The notes under the pieces: model-generated | The model's input: only the letters and a program-made list of their open reading frames with translations | Databases searched by the model: none | Told to the model about the DNA's origin: nothing | Shown here: positions 1 through 11,620 of the stretch, piece by piece | How the letters are laid out: every line of letters begins with the position of its first letter | Numbering within the stretch: the stretch's first letter is position 1 | Assembly (NCBI GenBank): GCA_032622095.1 | Contig: CP136061.1 | Location: 126,616,754-126,680,753 of the forward strand | DNA: 64,000 nt | Source: Siphonodentalium dalli | Lineage: Eukaryota; Mollusca; Scaphopoda; Gadilida; Siphonodentaliidae | Direction: 5' to 3' | Translations under genes and position numbers: made by a program

Positions 1-46
1 GGATCTCAAGAGTAAGACGGCTGATCAACGATTTAGTACTACTGAG
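1..46 (+). CDS. STXBP5: Tomosyn exon (3' part, cut by window start)
   Basis: Positions 2-46 read DLKSKTADQRFSTTE and are followed at once by the donor GTAAGT. Vertebrate tomosyn has a very similar stretch (W-D-L-R-S-K-R-A-E ... Y-D-E) just before the A-[IL]-x-S-V/I-x-W-x-H-E-G segment that the next exon here encodes. The exon ends after a complete codon, which fits the next exon starting with a complete codon (GCG). Tomosyn binds syntaxin and SNAP-25 through a C-terminal R-SNARE-like motif and restrains SNARE complex formation; this piece belongs to its N-terminal WD40 propeller. On its own it is short, so the call rests on the in-phase series downstream. The upstream part of the exon lies outside the window. 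Confidence 0.8.
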
Positions 47-271
47 GTAAGTAAACAAGTCTGCGTGCTCATCCTCAATGTCAAGGTTTTCCTCTCACCT
101 CAAATGTTTATTTAAATAATAACTAGGCAGTGTATAACAGAAAAGTATGTTGACAAATTATATAATGCCTGCAGCACAACTGGCATCTTTCCATACATGA
201 GTGTGGCTAAATTGTGCTGAAACTAGTTCACGCACCTGTGTATTTTGGAAGAGTGACCAGCATCATCAATT

Positions 272-667
272 AAAGTATCACAGTCCGATTTGATGGTCCC
301 CAGATCATCAGATTCCAACAACAACAACATGTCTTCAAATGCCGATTCAGTTATCAGATTCGATTAATTACCAAAAATTAATGCTAACCACTGTCAACTA
401 TAGTATAAAATTGCCCAAAAAGTGTTATATATCAACATTTTGTTCAACAAAATTTGGTATCTAGAGTATGCTGCCGGTCGGCATTCATTGAATATTTGCT
501 AGGCTGCCAAATATTCAAGGTGGTGAAAAATAATAGATTTACAAAATTGATATCTGCTAACTCAGAGCTTTGATGGGTGGGTTCCTCAACTCTAATCAAA
601 TATTTTTTACCCCCGAAGCCAAAGAAATATTAATTTAGGAGCATTAATTTGGATTATGCACCTTTAA
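272..667 (-). repeat. ~430-bp dispersed element, copy 1
   Basis: This block is an inverted copy of 3193-3628. Matching landmarks are a GATTTGATGGTCCCC-like end, an AACAACAACA run, a TTTTGTTCAACAAAAT core, ACCCCCGAAGCCAA, and a GGATTATGCA end. The two ends are loosely inverted (AAAGRT.C...ATCC.AATT), as in a non-autonomous DNA transposon. No coding capacity is visible. Confidence 0.6.
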
Positions 668-1037
668 GTACGATTAAATTTATTAAGATATATATTTGAT
701 TTAATAGCAACAGCCATTGTTTACATAATTCCATGAATTGACAGCTCTGTTTAAATTATTAGGTATATACTGCAACACTCAAGCTATAAAGGTGGATCTC
801 TAATCATTCTTTATTTCACCTTCAATGATAAAGTTCATAAATATTTATCTGCAAGCATCTCTTTTAACAATTAGATGAGGTTTGATGGAGCTACATATTC
901 CCAATCATTAATTTATGAATTTTCAAATAGTTGAATGGGATATGTCATTATTTTAATCTTCATCAAAGATATTGCCTTGACTCATTTGGCATCCAGTTTA
1001 TATTTATTTTACATACAGACCCAACATGCTTTGTATA

Positions 1038-1334
1038 TTAACCCTTTCATGACGGGAGCTGCGTTGGTGCAGCATTAAAGATCCTGTGCCTGTGCATTCT
1101 CTTATATATGTGTCTCCCATAGGGAGCCTCACATATATAAGAGAATGCACTGGCTTTCAAGGTCAGTGTAAATATTGTTAGGCCAATGGCTTTCAAGGTC
1201 AATGTAAATATTGTTAAGCCAATGCATTCTCTTATGTATGCGAGGCTCCCTATGAGAGAATCACATATATAAGAGAATGCATTAGCACAGGGTTCTCGCA
1301 TAATTTCAGAAAGCTCCAGTCATTGAAGGTTTAA
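1038..1334 (+). mobile_element. TTAA-flanked double-hairpin MITE (family P1)
   Basis: The element begins TTAACCCTTTCATGACGGGA and ends with a degenerate inverted counterpart (...CATTGAAGGTTTAA). Both boundaries carry TTAA. Inside are two hairpins built on GCATTCTCTTATATATGCGAG and its complement, separated by a GGTCA.TGTAAATATTGTTAGGCC spacer. TTAA targets and CCCTTT termini are typical of piggyBac-type elements; that assignment is inferred, because no transposase is present. Other copies lie at 9409, 27160, 36311, 40936, 46082, 47759, 49453, 50208 and 53346. Confidence 0.7.
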
Positions 1335-1448
1335 AAATTTGTTGCAGGCACGCTAAAACAAAAGTGAAACTTGCTGTCCTATAATTATTTGTACTGCTGA
1401 AATTTAAAAAAGATTTAGTTCCATATAATTTTAAAGAGATTTACTAAT

Positions 1449-1575
1449 GTGTCTGGTTATAGACATTTGCAGAATGAGGTCCCCAGAGGGTGAATTTAGT
1501 GAGGCTATGCCAAAAGCGGGCTGGCATCACCAAATACATCTTCTGGGGACATCATTCCGCTTTGGCACACTATAT
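1449..1575 (+). repeat. Fragment of the GAGGTCCCCAGAGGGTGAATT MITE (family M5)
   Basis: It contains the family arm GCAGAATGAGGTCCCCAGAG and its inverted partner (CTTCTGGGGACATCATTC). Full-length copies are at 26510 and 27490. Only one of the two palindromes is present here. Confidence 0.55.
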
Positions 1576-3036
1576 CCAGGCTTGTTTACTAGTAGTTCCA
1601 TATAAGGCTATAATTTGGGAGCACCAGTTTGACTTTGAACGGTGCATTAGAAATTCCTTTTACCTCACAAATAAGGCACAGGGTTTTAGTTTACAATAAT
1701 TGCATAGCTTGTGTATTTCGCTGATTGGTCAATATATAGATAATTGCGTATGTGTTCAATATCCTAATAAAACACATTCATACACAAAAAACGAACCATT
1801 ATGATGTGACCAAATCACCAGGACACAGAAATGGATTGATAAATCACAACTATAAATCAAATCAATAATTGGCTAATACATGTAGTGTCGTTTATCTCAA
1901 AGCTTGGGACAGGTTTTTAGAAAAGAAATAAGACATATTTCTGCTTATTCTATAATAAAAAAAGCCATATAAATATAAGAAATGAATGTATGGGTGTTGT
2001 GTTTTATTATATGACTGTAGTTTTTCTCGCTAAAATTGTTTTTGATTTTTTCTGGATCATCGGAATCCACAGTGTGGTTTTCCTATTCCGTATCATGCTA
2101 CTTTGAAATGAGAACGAGGCTGGTATACTATGTGTAACATCACAATAAACAATTACAATACGGAGATACTGTACTGGCAAAGCGAAGGAGATTTCCTGTT
2201 ATTGAGAGCAATCAGGAGAGTGATTAGACTTTTTTGAAGACAATCGTATTGAAATTGTTCATTAAAATTTGAATATTGAATCTAATCACAGTTATTCACT
2301 TTCTCATATCCTTCCTCGCATGGTTACGAATGGAATTCCCCATCAACAATTTGTGAGAAAATATAGTCCCAATATAGATATATCACTATGGGATATTTAT
2401 GGGTAATTGAGTAATTCTTTGCAAAATTTAACTCGCATTGTATCACGTCTCGTTGACGAGATCAGATCACAGCATCAAACTCGCTGCCTTGTTTGACTCA
2501 GCGATCTGACCTCGTCTACTCGGCGTGATACTAAGGCCCATATCACTTCATTATACTGTTAATGTGTATGTATTGAGGAATATAGCACTGTGGCTCTTGG
2601 GTACGTTCATGGGCACACAATGTGCCCAATGGTCACAGCATCGTATTTTTTAATAAAACAGGTACAGCACCACTACATGCATTTCTTAACAATTACCATA
2701 TCTGTTAAAATATGTGTGCCACCATGTGCTTCTCAGATCCAGGGCCCACAAAATTACCCCCTGTGTCACAGCTTGAACAATTTCACATGAAAATGACTGT
2801 AATTAACCAGTGCCCATATCTGTTGATTGCTTATTTGTTGACATTCTCACATCGATGTGTTTGAGAATCATTGGTTCATCGATATCGCGAACTGACACAG
2901 AGTTTGAATGAAATCACTAGGAGCATTATACATGTATAATTTTGAGCTATTCATGTGGCCAGACAAGTGTCTTTGGCGAGAAACTAGTGAGCTTTTATGG
3001 AGAAAAACATTTTACAAAATATAATAACAGGCAGTA

Positions 3037-3146
3037 CAGTAATGCCCTAAATAATAGTCTCCTTAACCACAGCAGAATTATGGGTGAGAGCTTTCTGATG
3101 AATGGCAACAAGCTGTTGTTAAGGACTCGATATTTAGGGCATTACT
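3037..3146. mobile_element. TA-flanked palindromic MITE (family T1), short copy
   Basis: The element begins CAGTAATGCCCTAAATAA and ends with its inverse (TTTAGGGCATTACTG), flanked by TA on both sides. A full element is almost entirely two ~70-105-bp arms: CCTTAACCACAGCAGAATTA, then TTTCAGGATTTAGTCGGAA, then GCTTGTTGCCATTCATCGG and the complement. CAGT termini and a TA target are typical of Tc1/mariner-derived MITEs (inferred). This copy is internally shortened. Further copies are at 4171, 4998, 8409, 9246, 23567, 31122, 36120, 37583 and 45013, with half copies at 23817 and 39409. Confidence 0.75.
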
Positions 3147-3192
3147 GTAGCCTGGGTTGTGATTCAACATTTCAAAGATGAATTGAGCTAGT

Positions 3193-3628
3193 TAAAGATG
3201 CATAATCCGAATTAACGCTCGCAAATTACTATTTCCTTGGCTTCGGGGGTAAAAAATATTTGATTCGAGTCGAGTGATCAGATATCAATTTTTGAAATCT
3301 ATTATTTTTCACCACCGATAATTTTTGGTGGCCGAGTAAACAGCCAATGAGAAGACGGTCTTGGACCAAATTGCAGATGAAGATGGATAACTCTAAAATC
3401 AAGTGTTTTTTTGTGTCAGATATTTGACAAACCGTTAAAATTTTGTTGAACAAAATGTTGATAAATAACAGGTATTGGGGCAATTTTATACTACAGTTGA
3501 CTGTGGGTAGCATTATTTTCGGGCAATTACCGTACTCGATTCTGATAACTGAAGACGCATTTCAAAAAATGTTGTTGTTGTTGGAATCTGGTGACATGGG
3601 GACCATCAAATTGGAGTGAGTACCTTTC
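3193..3628 (+). repeat. ~430-bp dispersed element, copy 2
   Basis: Inverted relative to 272-667. It interrupts the local duplication: 4670-4710 gives the empty sequence (GCTAGATTAAGTAGTTATTT), whereas here GCTAG and AAGTAGTTATTT are separated by this block. That supports an independent insertion rather than one 3.3-kb foldback. Confidence 0.6.
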
Positions 3629-3703
3629 AAGTAGTTATTTCATAACTTGAATGACATTTGAGAAATAAGCATTTTAATTGAGGTGCACATGTGGCACCAA
3701 GAC

Positions 3704-3994
3704 TTAACCCTTTGAGTGCCAGGTCTGATTTTTGTATCAACCCATATAGCCTGTGCCAATGCATTCTCTTATATATGCGATGCGAGTCGACCATATATGG
3801 TCGCCTCGCATATATAAGAGAATGCATTGGCCTAACAATTTTTTATCATTTGTTATTATTTTTTACAATTTTTCACAATTTTGATAATTTTTTTAAAATC
3901 TAAAAAAAACAAATGTTTTTTATTTTTTTAGGGCCGATTTTACAGACCGTAAATTAGGGCCGATGAGATCGGCCCCTGGCACTGAAAGGGTTAA
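3704..3994. mobile_element. TTAA-flanked single-hairpin MITE (family P2)
   Basis: The left end is TTAACCCTTTGAGTGCCAGG and the right end CCTGGCACTGAAAGGGTTAA, a good inverted pair with TTAA at both ends. It carries one hairpin with the same GCATTCTCTTATATATGCGA core as family P1, followed by a T-rich stretch and a small GGGCCGAT...ATCGGCCC inverted motif. Other copies are at 12660 (opposite orientation) and 42475. Confidence 0.75.
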
Positions 3995-4170
3995 GGAGCT
4001 AAGAACCTTGTCCATGTTTTGTTGATATCTGTGGAAGGGGTGAACTCCCAGGTGCCTGTGTTAATTTGGCCCTTGAAGCTATGATGGATAACTCTTGTTT
4101 CAGCATATATTTATGCAGGAATATTAGTGCTTCAGATATGCTTCAACACTGAACATATGTGCCCCACCTA

Positions 4171-4313
4171 CAGTAATGCCCTAAATAATCAACGCCTAAT
4201 AACCACATCAGAATTATGGGTAACTTTTCAGGATTAAGTCGGAAATATGGCTTGTTGCCATTCATCGGAAAGCTCTGCTGTGGTTAAGGAGTCGATTATT
4301 TAGGGCATTACTG
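4171..4313. mobile_element. T1 palindromic MITE
   Basis: TA flanks on both sides, CAGTAATGCCCTAAATAA at the left and its inverse at the right. The right arm is shortened. Confidence 0.75.
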
Positions 4314-4997
4314 TATGCTTCTCGGATCCGTGGCCCACAAAATTACTGTGTCATAGCATGACCAATTTCTCTTGAAAATGACTAATTAACCAGTGCCCAT
4401 AGCTGCTTGTTGCTTATCTGTTGAAATTCTCACAATGATGTGTAAGAGAATCAATTGTTTTATCTATGTGCAAACTGACACAGAGCTTAAATGAAATCTC
4501 AAGTAGCTTTGCTTACTATAAAATGCCACAAATTTATTAAATTTTGAGCTATTCATCTGGCCTGATCAATAAGTCTCTTTGGTGATAAACTATTTTGGTT
4601 TTGTGGAGAAATACATTTTATGAAATATAAAAATGGGCTGTTGCCTGGATTGTGATTCCAAGTGTGAATTAAGCTAGATTAAGTAGTTATTTAAAAACAT
4701 TTGAGAAATAAGCATTTTAAATGAGGAACGAATATGGCACCAAAACGGCTATAAAAACATTGTCCATGTTTTATAAGTATGGGCAGAGGGGTGAACTCCA
4801 CAGGTGCCTGTGGATGGCGCCCCTGATTCAACTCTCAACGTATGTGCTCCACTTAGGCTGCTGGGAGCCATGGCCCACAACATTCAGTGTCACAGCATGA
4901 TCAATTTCTCTTGAAAATGACTGTAATTAACCAGTGCCCATATCTGATGATTGCTTATTTGTTGACATTCTCACATTGATGTGTTAGTGAATCATTG

Positions 4998-5151
4998 CAG
5001 TACTGCCCTAAATAATCGACTCCTTAACCACAGCAGAATTATGGGTAGTGAGAGCTTTCCGATGAATGTCAACAAGCCATTCCGACTAAATCCTGAAAAA
5101 TTACCCATAATTCTGCTGTGGTTAAGGAGTCGATTATTTAGGGCATTACTG
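4998..5151. mobile_element. T1 palindromic MITE
   Basis: Both arms are present around a GCTTTCCGATGAATG centre. The right flank is TA but the left flank reads TG, so one side of the target has mutated. Confidence 0.7.
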
Positions 5152-6095
5152 TAGGTCACTAGAAATTGATTGATCATCACAGCTTTACTCCCCAGAGAAG
5201 TTTAGATTATAAAACTTCAAACTTGGGTTGATATAGAAATATTCTTGGAGCGAAAGACTCCACATGACACCCATGCGAATGCTCGACATACGTATATGTT
5301 AACATTTCCATGACTGGAGAGCTTCCTGAAATTTTGCGAAAAACCCTGTACCAATGCAATCGCAATGCCATGCCACAATAATTATATTTGTTTACTTTAT
5401 TAGTTATGACTTGGCATACTTTTGCTCACTTTCCAGTTAATTTTCTCAATCAAATATATATCTTTTAAAAATATGTATGTGATACCAAAAAAATGTTCCA
5501 TCATATTTCTATGTGCTTGTAAAATTTCACTAAATTGGCGTCGTAGTCTTGCAATGACTGGCATTCATCGGAGTGAGGGGTATAAAAACTCATTCGGCCA
5601 TATTTGTCACATTTAGGATATCCTTAACACTAAACTGTCACATACCAGCCAGCAATGTTGAGCAAGAAAATCTACCATTTGTAAACAATTGGTTCTTAGT
5701 AATTTTATCAAAGAAATATGAATGTTGTTTTATAGTTCATCATTCTTCACAGTTATTTTTTTCTTAGATATGCACATTTTGTTTGTTGAATTTGCATTTA
5801 AATTTTTTTTATTTAAAGAACCTCTATAAAGTTAACATTTTTGTTTTTCTAAAATAATCCATCATGATTTATATGCTTAAAATGTTGCATCAATGGATTT
5901 GGTTGATGTGATTACTAATAAAAGTGAACAGCATCCTTTATTTTGACTCCATCAAATTTGGGGGAAATGCGTTAGCAAAGCTATTAAACCGTTGATAGCT
6001 AATAGCGAACCAAGTTTGAAGTTTCCGTTTTACAATATAAACCTCCATTTTGTATTATCTTTTTGTTTGGCTGTATGATGTCAGCTCATGTTTCC

Positions 6096-6187
6096 TTAAC
6101 ACCCCTCCAAATGAATAATAGACCATTCCAAATTCCAATATATATTACAACTGAGTGGGAGAATCCATTCAGTTTAGAAAGGGTTAA
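6096..6187. repeat. TTAA-bounded repeat with GAGAATCCATTCAGT end (family P3)
   Basis: Ends GGGAGAATCCATTCAGTTTAGAAAGGGTTAA. Related sequence is seen at 44460-44550, 12300-12370 (inverted) and 58302-58450 (inverted). The left TTAA may be chance, because other copies extend further. Confidence 0.4.
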
Positions 6188-7716
6188 TGTTCACTATATT
6201 TGATGACCAGGCGGGAGATTGGTCTAATGTTACATCAGGGCTCATTAGGGAACCCAAGCATGAGAAGATTTCAATTATGCTGCCAATAAAATAGGAAATT
6301 TATGTATTGGTAACATGTAAGCTAAGAAAGTTTCCTTGCACTCGTCAGTTCCAGCGTTCTTAAATGGTGGATCACCTTGGTTGATATGCAATTTTTTTTG
6401 TCGATTATCTTATTTATAGAATGAGTTTAAGATCAGAGAATGATCAATAAAGTCTTATAGAGTTGTTTCCTATAACCATGTATAATTTAATCACTAGCTG
6501 CCAATTCATGATATAATGTAAAACAACTGGCAGTCGCTTAATTAGCCTAATCCTATGTACTAGTATCTGGATAAATTTAATTGCACAGGATTCATTGATT
6601 GATGATGTTGAGGGCATCACCCTTTGGTTGAGTATAGGTAAGGTGCATGCGCATGTGTGAAACTGATATTGGACATCATGCCCAACTTTGGTTTGAAATG
6701 AAACAATGTGTCATTCATTGAAAGGTGGAAGAGAACTGTCTCGGAGAAATCAGCAAGCGAGGGGTGTGGAAGTCATTTGAAATATAATTTGCAAACTTTT
6801 TTCTCTGAGTCTGTATGATTTTCATTTGAATATATCTGTTCTTCTGGAAAATGTGTGACTAAAGCAAGTTTTTAGATAACTTTTGCATCAAATTTAATAA
6901 CTTTTTTTTCAAATTTGATTAACTTGGATGGAGTATTGTTAAGTATTTTTAATCAGTAAAATTTGTACCCTTGAAATTTACTGAGGTTGCCTCTTCACTT
7001 TCTATTGAAGGCCATTTTCACATTTATTAATAATTGGACTTCTTTTGTGTAATACAATAGTGCCTAAGCGCAATTCAATTGTGCTTAACATGTTCACTGC
7101 AGACTACGAGTTATCTCGTACTTTTTGCATGTAATTGAATGGGGGTCGGCAGTGAGTGTGTCAAGCACAATCGCACTTAAGCATAATTCAATTGCGCTTA
7201 TTATTATTCTAACCAATTAAGCACAATAGGTATAACAAGATTTCACCCCTTCGAAGATCAAATGTGCTCTGCAATCAGGGTGAGCTAGTTGTTTTGTTTT
7301 GTCACAATGACCAATACACCATCATGAAAATGTCACCTGATCGTTATAGTGCAGCCTTAAGATTAAGGTGCTTTTGTTTGAAATTACAGAATTTTTAATT
7401 CCATTGAGTGCAATTGCTACCCACATAATATTAAACGTGCACTTAAGAAACATGCCCAGTTACTCTAACTACATCTTTAATCATTTAGGTCAATAAGATG
7501 TGGCGTTGGTTGGTTTTATGTTGTGTTTTATTGGGATATGAAACCCATGACCCAATTAGCAGTTGACCAATCACATGACATGATTTAGTGTAATACACAC
7601 AGGCTATGTAATTATTCAAATTTAAAGTCATGTTTAATTCTTATTAGCACATTATGTATTTCAGACACTGAGTTTGGTATAACGATTCTGTATGCATAAT
7701 TATTGCACATTTTCAG

Positions 7717-7840
7717 GCGTTGCGGTCGGTGTCGTGGAACCATGAGGGCAAGACATTCATGTGCAGTCACACTGATGGAAGTCTTACGACTTGGAGCAAT
7801 AAAACCCCACAGAAGCCTATTAGTATCCTCTTCCCACATG
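7717..7840 (+). CDS. STXBP5: Tomosyn exon, WD40 blade
   Basis: The acceptor is TTTCAG at 7716 and the donor GTAAGA at 7841. The 124 nt encode 41 residues plus one base. They start A-L-R-S-V-S-W-N-H-E-G and contain MCSHTDGSLTTW and a final LFPH. Vertebrate tomosyn has the same pattern: A-I-H-S-I-x-W-H-H-E-G-K, then F-M-C-S-H-S-D-G-S-L-T-x-W, then a short loop ending in I-P-H-G-K. The S-H-x-D-G-S-L-x-x-W signature is a WD40 strand. Lgl-family proteins share the fold, but this wording is closest to tomosyn as I remember it. Frame and phase fit the exons on both sides. Confidence 0.92.
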
Positions 7841-8408
7841 GTAAGATAACTCTCTCGATACCATTCTTCAGCAATGTTACCTACCAGGTACTTGATAATT
7901 GGCTAAACAAGCCTTTTGATATGTAGGTTTATAATTTGAGGTTATTAAACATTTTACTTGTCCGTACTGGTGATTATTTTGGGAAGAGACTGCAGAATGT
8001 AAATAATCAATATCGGACCGAGTCGAAGATGAGGTCCGATATTTACTTTGTACATTCTGCAGTCGAGTCCAAAAATATGCACTGGTATGGACCAGTAAAA
8101 CATTAATGACCTTATTACACTACATAGCCAGATTAGTTGATAGTAGCTTCACGATTAAATATTACCATTCCTGAACCCATTGGGAATTTCATGCTAAGAA
8201 AATAAGAGCAGATTAAAATGACAATAAGGCGAACATTGAAGGTGACATAATTATCACATGATCTCCCTGGGGTTTTCCATGACCTTACAACTGGTCTGTA
8301 TCGAGTAACATCAGACCAGTGATATCAGACCAGTCAGTCGGTATGATATCAACATTACCTTGTTCCTGATGAGAGCAATGTCAGGAGTGGTGACCCGATA
8401 CCGCTGTA

Positions 8409-8660
8409 CTGTAATGCCCTAAATAACCGATTCCTTAACCACAGCAGAATTATGGGTAATTATTCAGGACTTAGTAGGAAATATGGCTTGTTGCCATTCA
8501 TCGGAAAGCTTTCACTGAGAGCTTTCCAATGAATGGCAACAAGCCATATTTCCGACATCTACTAAATTTATATTCGAATGTGAGGGGGGAATGTTGGTTC
8601 GAAAAAAAATAACCCATAATTCTGCTGTGGTTAAGGAGTCTATTATTTAGGGCATTACTG
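8409..8660. mobile_element. T1 palindromic MITE with foreign insert
   Basis: TA flanks and both arms are present, but the second arm is interrupted at about 8555-8610 by a block matching 8990-9047. The normal bridge (CCGACTAAATCCTGAAAA) is replaced. Confidence 0.75.
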
Positions 8661-9245
8661 TATCACCTGCTTTCAATTTCATGAGTACCAGGAAATAAAA
8701 ATGACGGAATCTGAAAATATATAGAAACAAAAAAAAAGGATGTAATTTCATTTAAACACAGAGCTATATTACATCACTTGAATGTGGTTCATTGTCACAT
8801 CCAGTTCTCAGTAGTCATACATTCACGGTGTGTATTTTTTCTACGCTGACAAATTTCAAAACAAAATGTAACATAATTCTATTGATTCTCCACGTTGTCA
8901 AGCAGACCAGATATTCAGTTATAGTTTTATTGAAAAAGAAATAGTGCTTAGGTCCCGTTTTGTTATGAGAAAAGTGTTGCACAAAACCACATCTACAAAA
9001 TTTATATTCGAATGTGAGGGGGGAATGTTGGTTTAAAAAAAAAATCATTATTTTCTTTTATCATGGTCACTGCAAGAGATTTCGTCCACACAAGTTTAAG
9101 GTGTCTTGACGACAAGATATTGTGCTAGTGGTACTAGACTGCTAGCTGGCATACCCTAGGTGATAAATTGAAAATGGGCTGAATGGAAAACAAATGTTAA
9201 AGCAAATAAAATGGGAAATGCAAATATCACCTGTTGGCAAATATA

Positions 9246-9385
9246 CAGTAATGCCCTAAATAATCGACTCCTTAACCACACAGAGCTTTCCGATGAATGG
9301 CAACAAGCCATATTTCCGACTAAATCCTGAAAAATTACCCATTATTCTGCTGTGGTTAAGGAGTCAATTATTTAGAGCATTACTG
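9246..9385. mobile_element. T1 palindromic MITE
   Basis: TA on both sides, left arm shortened after CCTTAACCACA, right arm complete. Confidence 0.75.
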
Positions 9386-9408
9386 TAGTTAAAAACTGCC
9401 ATGGGGCT

Positions 9409-9593
9409 TTAACCCTTCTATGACTGGAGATTCCCGAATTTTTTTGTGAAAACCATTTGCTCCCATGGGGAGCCTCGCATATTTAAGAGAATGCATTGGC
9501 CTAACAGTATTTACCTTGAACTTGTAAGAGAATGCACCCTGTACAGGGATCTTTAATGTTGTACCAGCGCAGCTTCCATCATGAAAGTGTTAA
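9409..9593. mobile_element. P1 MITE, internally deleted
   Basis: TTAA at 9409 and 9590. It begins TTAACCCTTCTATGACTGGA and ends CTTCCATCATGAAAGTGTTAA. The hairpin parts are reduced. Confidence 0.6.
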
Positions 9594-10776
9594 ATATCTT
9601 AAAGACAGTAGTTCAATTTAACTATGCTAATGGACAGTAGATTATCTTGAAATGGTCTTTGAATAACTTATGTAAGCGGTATATATGTTACGTATATTAT
9701 ATCATACAATTCCAAATAAAGAACAACCAGCTTACTGTATTGTTCTATGACTATGGCTATGATTTTTTAGCTCAACTTTTGAAGTAATGTTTGAGCTATT
9801 GCTATGGGTTGGCATCTGTCCGTGCTGCTGCGTGTGGGTGTGCTTGCATGAATCCACCTGTCAACAATTTCCTTTGGCACAGCCTACAGGCCACATCTCT
9901 TATCCGATCATTACCAAACTTCATATGGATCTTCGGGGTGACCTCTAGATGGGAGCCTTCAAATTTTCATTTAAAAACATGGCCACTGGCAGCTATCTTT
10001 GATTTTACTCTTTGCATGACTAAATTCTTTAGGACCACCCTAGCCTTTTGTGGGACCCCTCTATCCACTTGAACAAGTTTTATTCAAGGGCTAGGCCATG
10101 AAGATTGTCTCAAAAACTAGAGGCTTTCTGGTAAACCCGTACTGGCTTAATTATCGAATACGGATAGATTGTCCTGTCGACTCAAATCGAAGTCCAGATC
10201 TTGGCTTCTGTCACAATAATAGGAAAAGTGACACTGTGCTGTCATAAATAGTAGTTTAATTTGAAATATTAATGAGATTGCTTGGGAGGATCTCATGAAG
10301 AATGTATGTTTTGTGTGTTGGGTCAGTGAGTGTCTGAGCACAGCCACCTCAATTTCTTATCACTCGTGCTCACACAGATCAATGATACAGATCGATGGCA
10401 ATCAATTGATTATCAATACTGATGTGCATAACCTTGAAAAAGGAAACTTTATTTTCAATTTTTTTTATTTTTTTTATCAAAACTCAGCTTATGGTATGGC
10501 AAGGGGAGGTTGGCCTGGCCCCAAAACAATATAACATAGCCATTTATTGATGGATTTTGAAAAAAAATTGTATGTAAGTTTATTGTTTAGTGCAACAGCT
10601 GCATAGTTATAGTTAAATGTTTGTTTTCAAATTTTGTATATAGCTTACTTATATGAAAATACAGATCAAGTTCGAATTTAGGTTCGGTCTGACCATTTGT
10701 ACTGCAATTGTGGTCCCTGTCGACTTATAATTTTTCAACTTAGAATTTTATTCCAATTTGAAGTCATATTTCAACT

Positions 10777-11122
10777 TTAAAGTCTCGGATGGCCTTCGCG
10801 GTGTGTATTGCTGTTAAAATAGTTATATCCATTAAAACCGCCATAAACAGAGTCTTAAATATCGCATAAATAGTATGTTATTGTCACTTTTATAGTGTGC
10901 TTTGTTATGTAAACAAAAGCCAAAAAAGTTACAGAACCTGGCTTTTGTTTACATAGCACAGCGTACAAACTTGACAATATCATACTATTTACGTGATATT
11001 TATGATTGGTATAAGAACAAAATATGTCTATATTTTAATATTCTTTCTGTTTATGGCAGCTTTAATTGGTGTGACTATTTTGTGACAGCAATACCCACTG
11101 CGAAGGCCATCCATGCCTTTAA
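10777..11122. mobile_element. TTAA-flanked long-inverted-repeat MITE
   Basis: TTAAAGTCTCGGATGGCCTT at the left is mirrored by GAAGGCCATCCATGCCTTTAA at the right. The inverted match continues inward through ATAGTATG... and TGTAAACAAAAGCCA, and its complement TGGCTTTTGTTTACA sits at about 10940. Arms are about 150 bp with indels. No similar copy was noticed elsewhere in the window. Confidence 0.55.
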
Positions 11123-11205
11123 GAGTTTATCAGGTTTGGTTAATTGTATGCAGCTCAGTTATGAGACAATGCACAAGTATTTTATCCCTGTAATATATTT
11201 CTACA

Positions 11206-11207
<2 letters not shown>

Positions 11208-11242
<35 letters not shown>
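11208..11242 (+). repeat. 35-base poly-C tract
   Basis: Uninterrupted run of 35 C. Its G-rich complement could form a quadruplex. Length is likely variable and error-prone in sequencing. Confidence 0.9.
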
Positions 11243-11243
<1 letters not shown>

Positions 11244-11428
11244 CTCCAACTGAAGCCACCAATTTGGGGGACACTGAGTTTGAGCATCCTTTTATTTGAG
11301 AATTAAAACTGCCACTGGCATTTACATCTCTAGCTATATTTTTCCTAGAAACTTTTGAGGAGATTACGACTGATTTCAATAGTTTTCCCTGAAGCAGTAA
11401 TTCATGTAAGAGTCCAGTTGTACTGCTT

Positions 11429-11620
11429 GTAACCCTTTCAGTGCCAAGTCCGATTTTTGTATCAACCCATATTTCCTTGATCATTTTTAAAATTTAATGA
11501 TTATAATAATGTGATACATTGATGGCAAGAGTTCAAAGAAAGAGCTCATCCCATATTTCCTTGATCATTTTTCAAATTTATCGATTATACAAAAATCGGA
11601 CTTGGCACTGAAAGGGTTAA
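11429..11620. mobile_element. TTAA-type palindromic MITE (family P4)
   Basis: AACCCTTTCAGTGCCAAGTC at the left and GACTTGGCACTGAAAGGGTT at the right, each followed inward by the ATATTTCCTTGATCATTTTT motif. The right flank is TTAA; the left is mutated to TGTAA. A clean copy is at 40117 and an interrupted copy at 61837. Confidence 0.65.

Larger units (their letters stand above)
2710..5000 (+). repeat. Diverged local duplication, two long copies and one partial
   Basis: About 2713-3190 and 4315-4690 align. Shared landmarks are CAGTGCCCATA, GACATTCTCACA, ACTGACACAGAG, TTTTGAGCTATTCAT and GAGAAAAACATTTTA. The match then resumes at about 3629-3702 and 4690-4745 (ATTTGAGAAATAAGCATTTT). A third partial copy is at about 4860-5000. 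Copy A is interrupted by the ~430-bp element at 3193-3628, and copy B gives the uninterrupted state. Neither copy contains a convincing gene. Confidence 0.6.
47..7716 (+). other. STXBP5: Tomosyn intron, 7.7 kb
   Basis: Runs from GTAAGT at 47 to a pyrimidine-rich acceptor ending TTTCAG at 7716. It holds two inverted copies of a ~430-bp element, TTAA and TA MITEs and a diverged local duplication (listed separately). Between about 1700 and 2600 and from about 5370 to 7700 I see AT-rich sequence with no gene. Exceptions are a fragment of the 1038-type MITE near 5299-5367 and a TTAA-bounded repeat at 6096-6187. Confidence 0.8.

Noticed and set aside
272-3628. One 3.3-kb foldback transposon
   Set aside because: The right block interrupts a duplication whose other copy is uninterrupted at the same point, so two independent inverted copies of a 430-bp element explain it better.
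9791-10072. 93-codon + strand frame
   Set aside because: Lies in a dispersed TTGAGCTATTGCTATGGG-type repeat and has no family resemblance.
10902-11306. 134-codon frame ending in a proline run
   Set aside because: It spans an inverted-repeat MITE and the 35-base poly-C tract; the proline run is the homopolymer.
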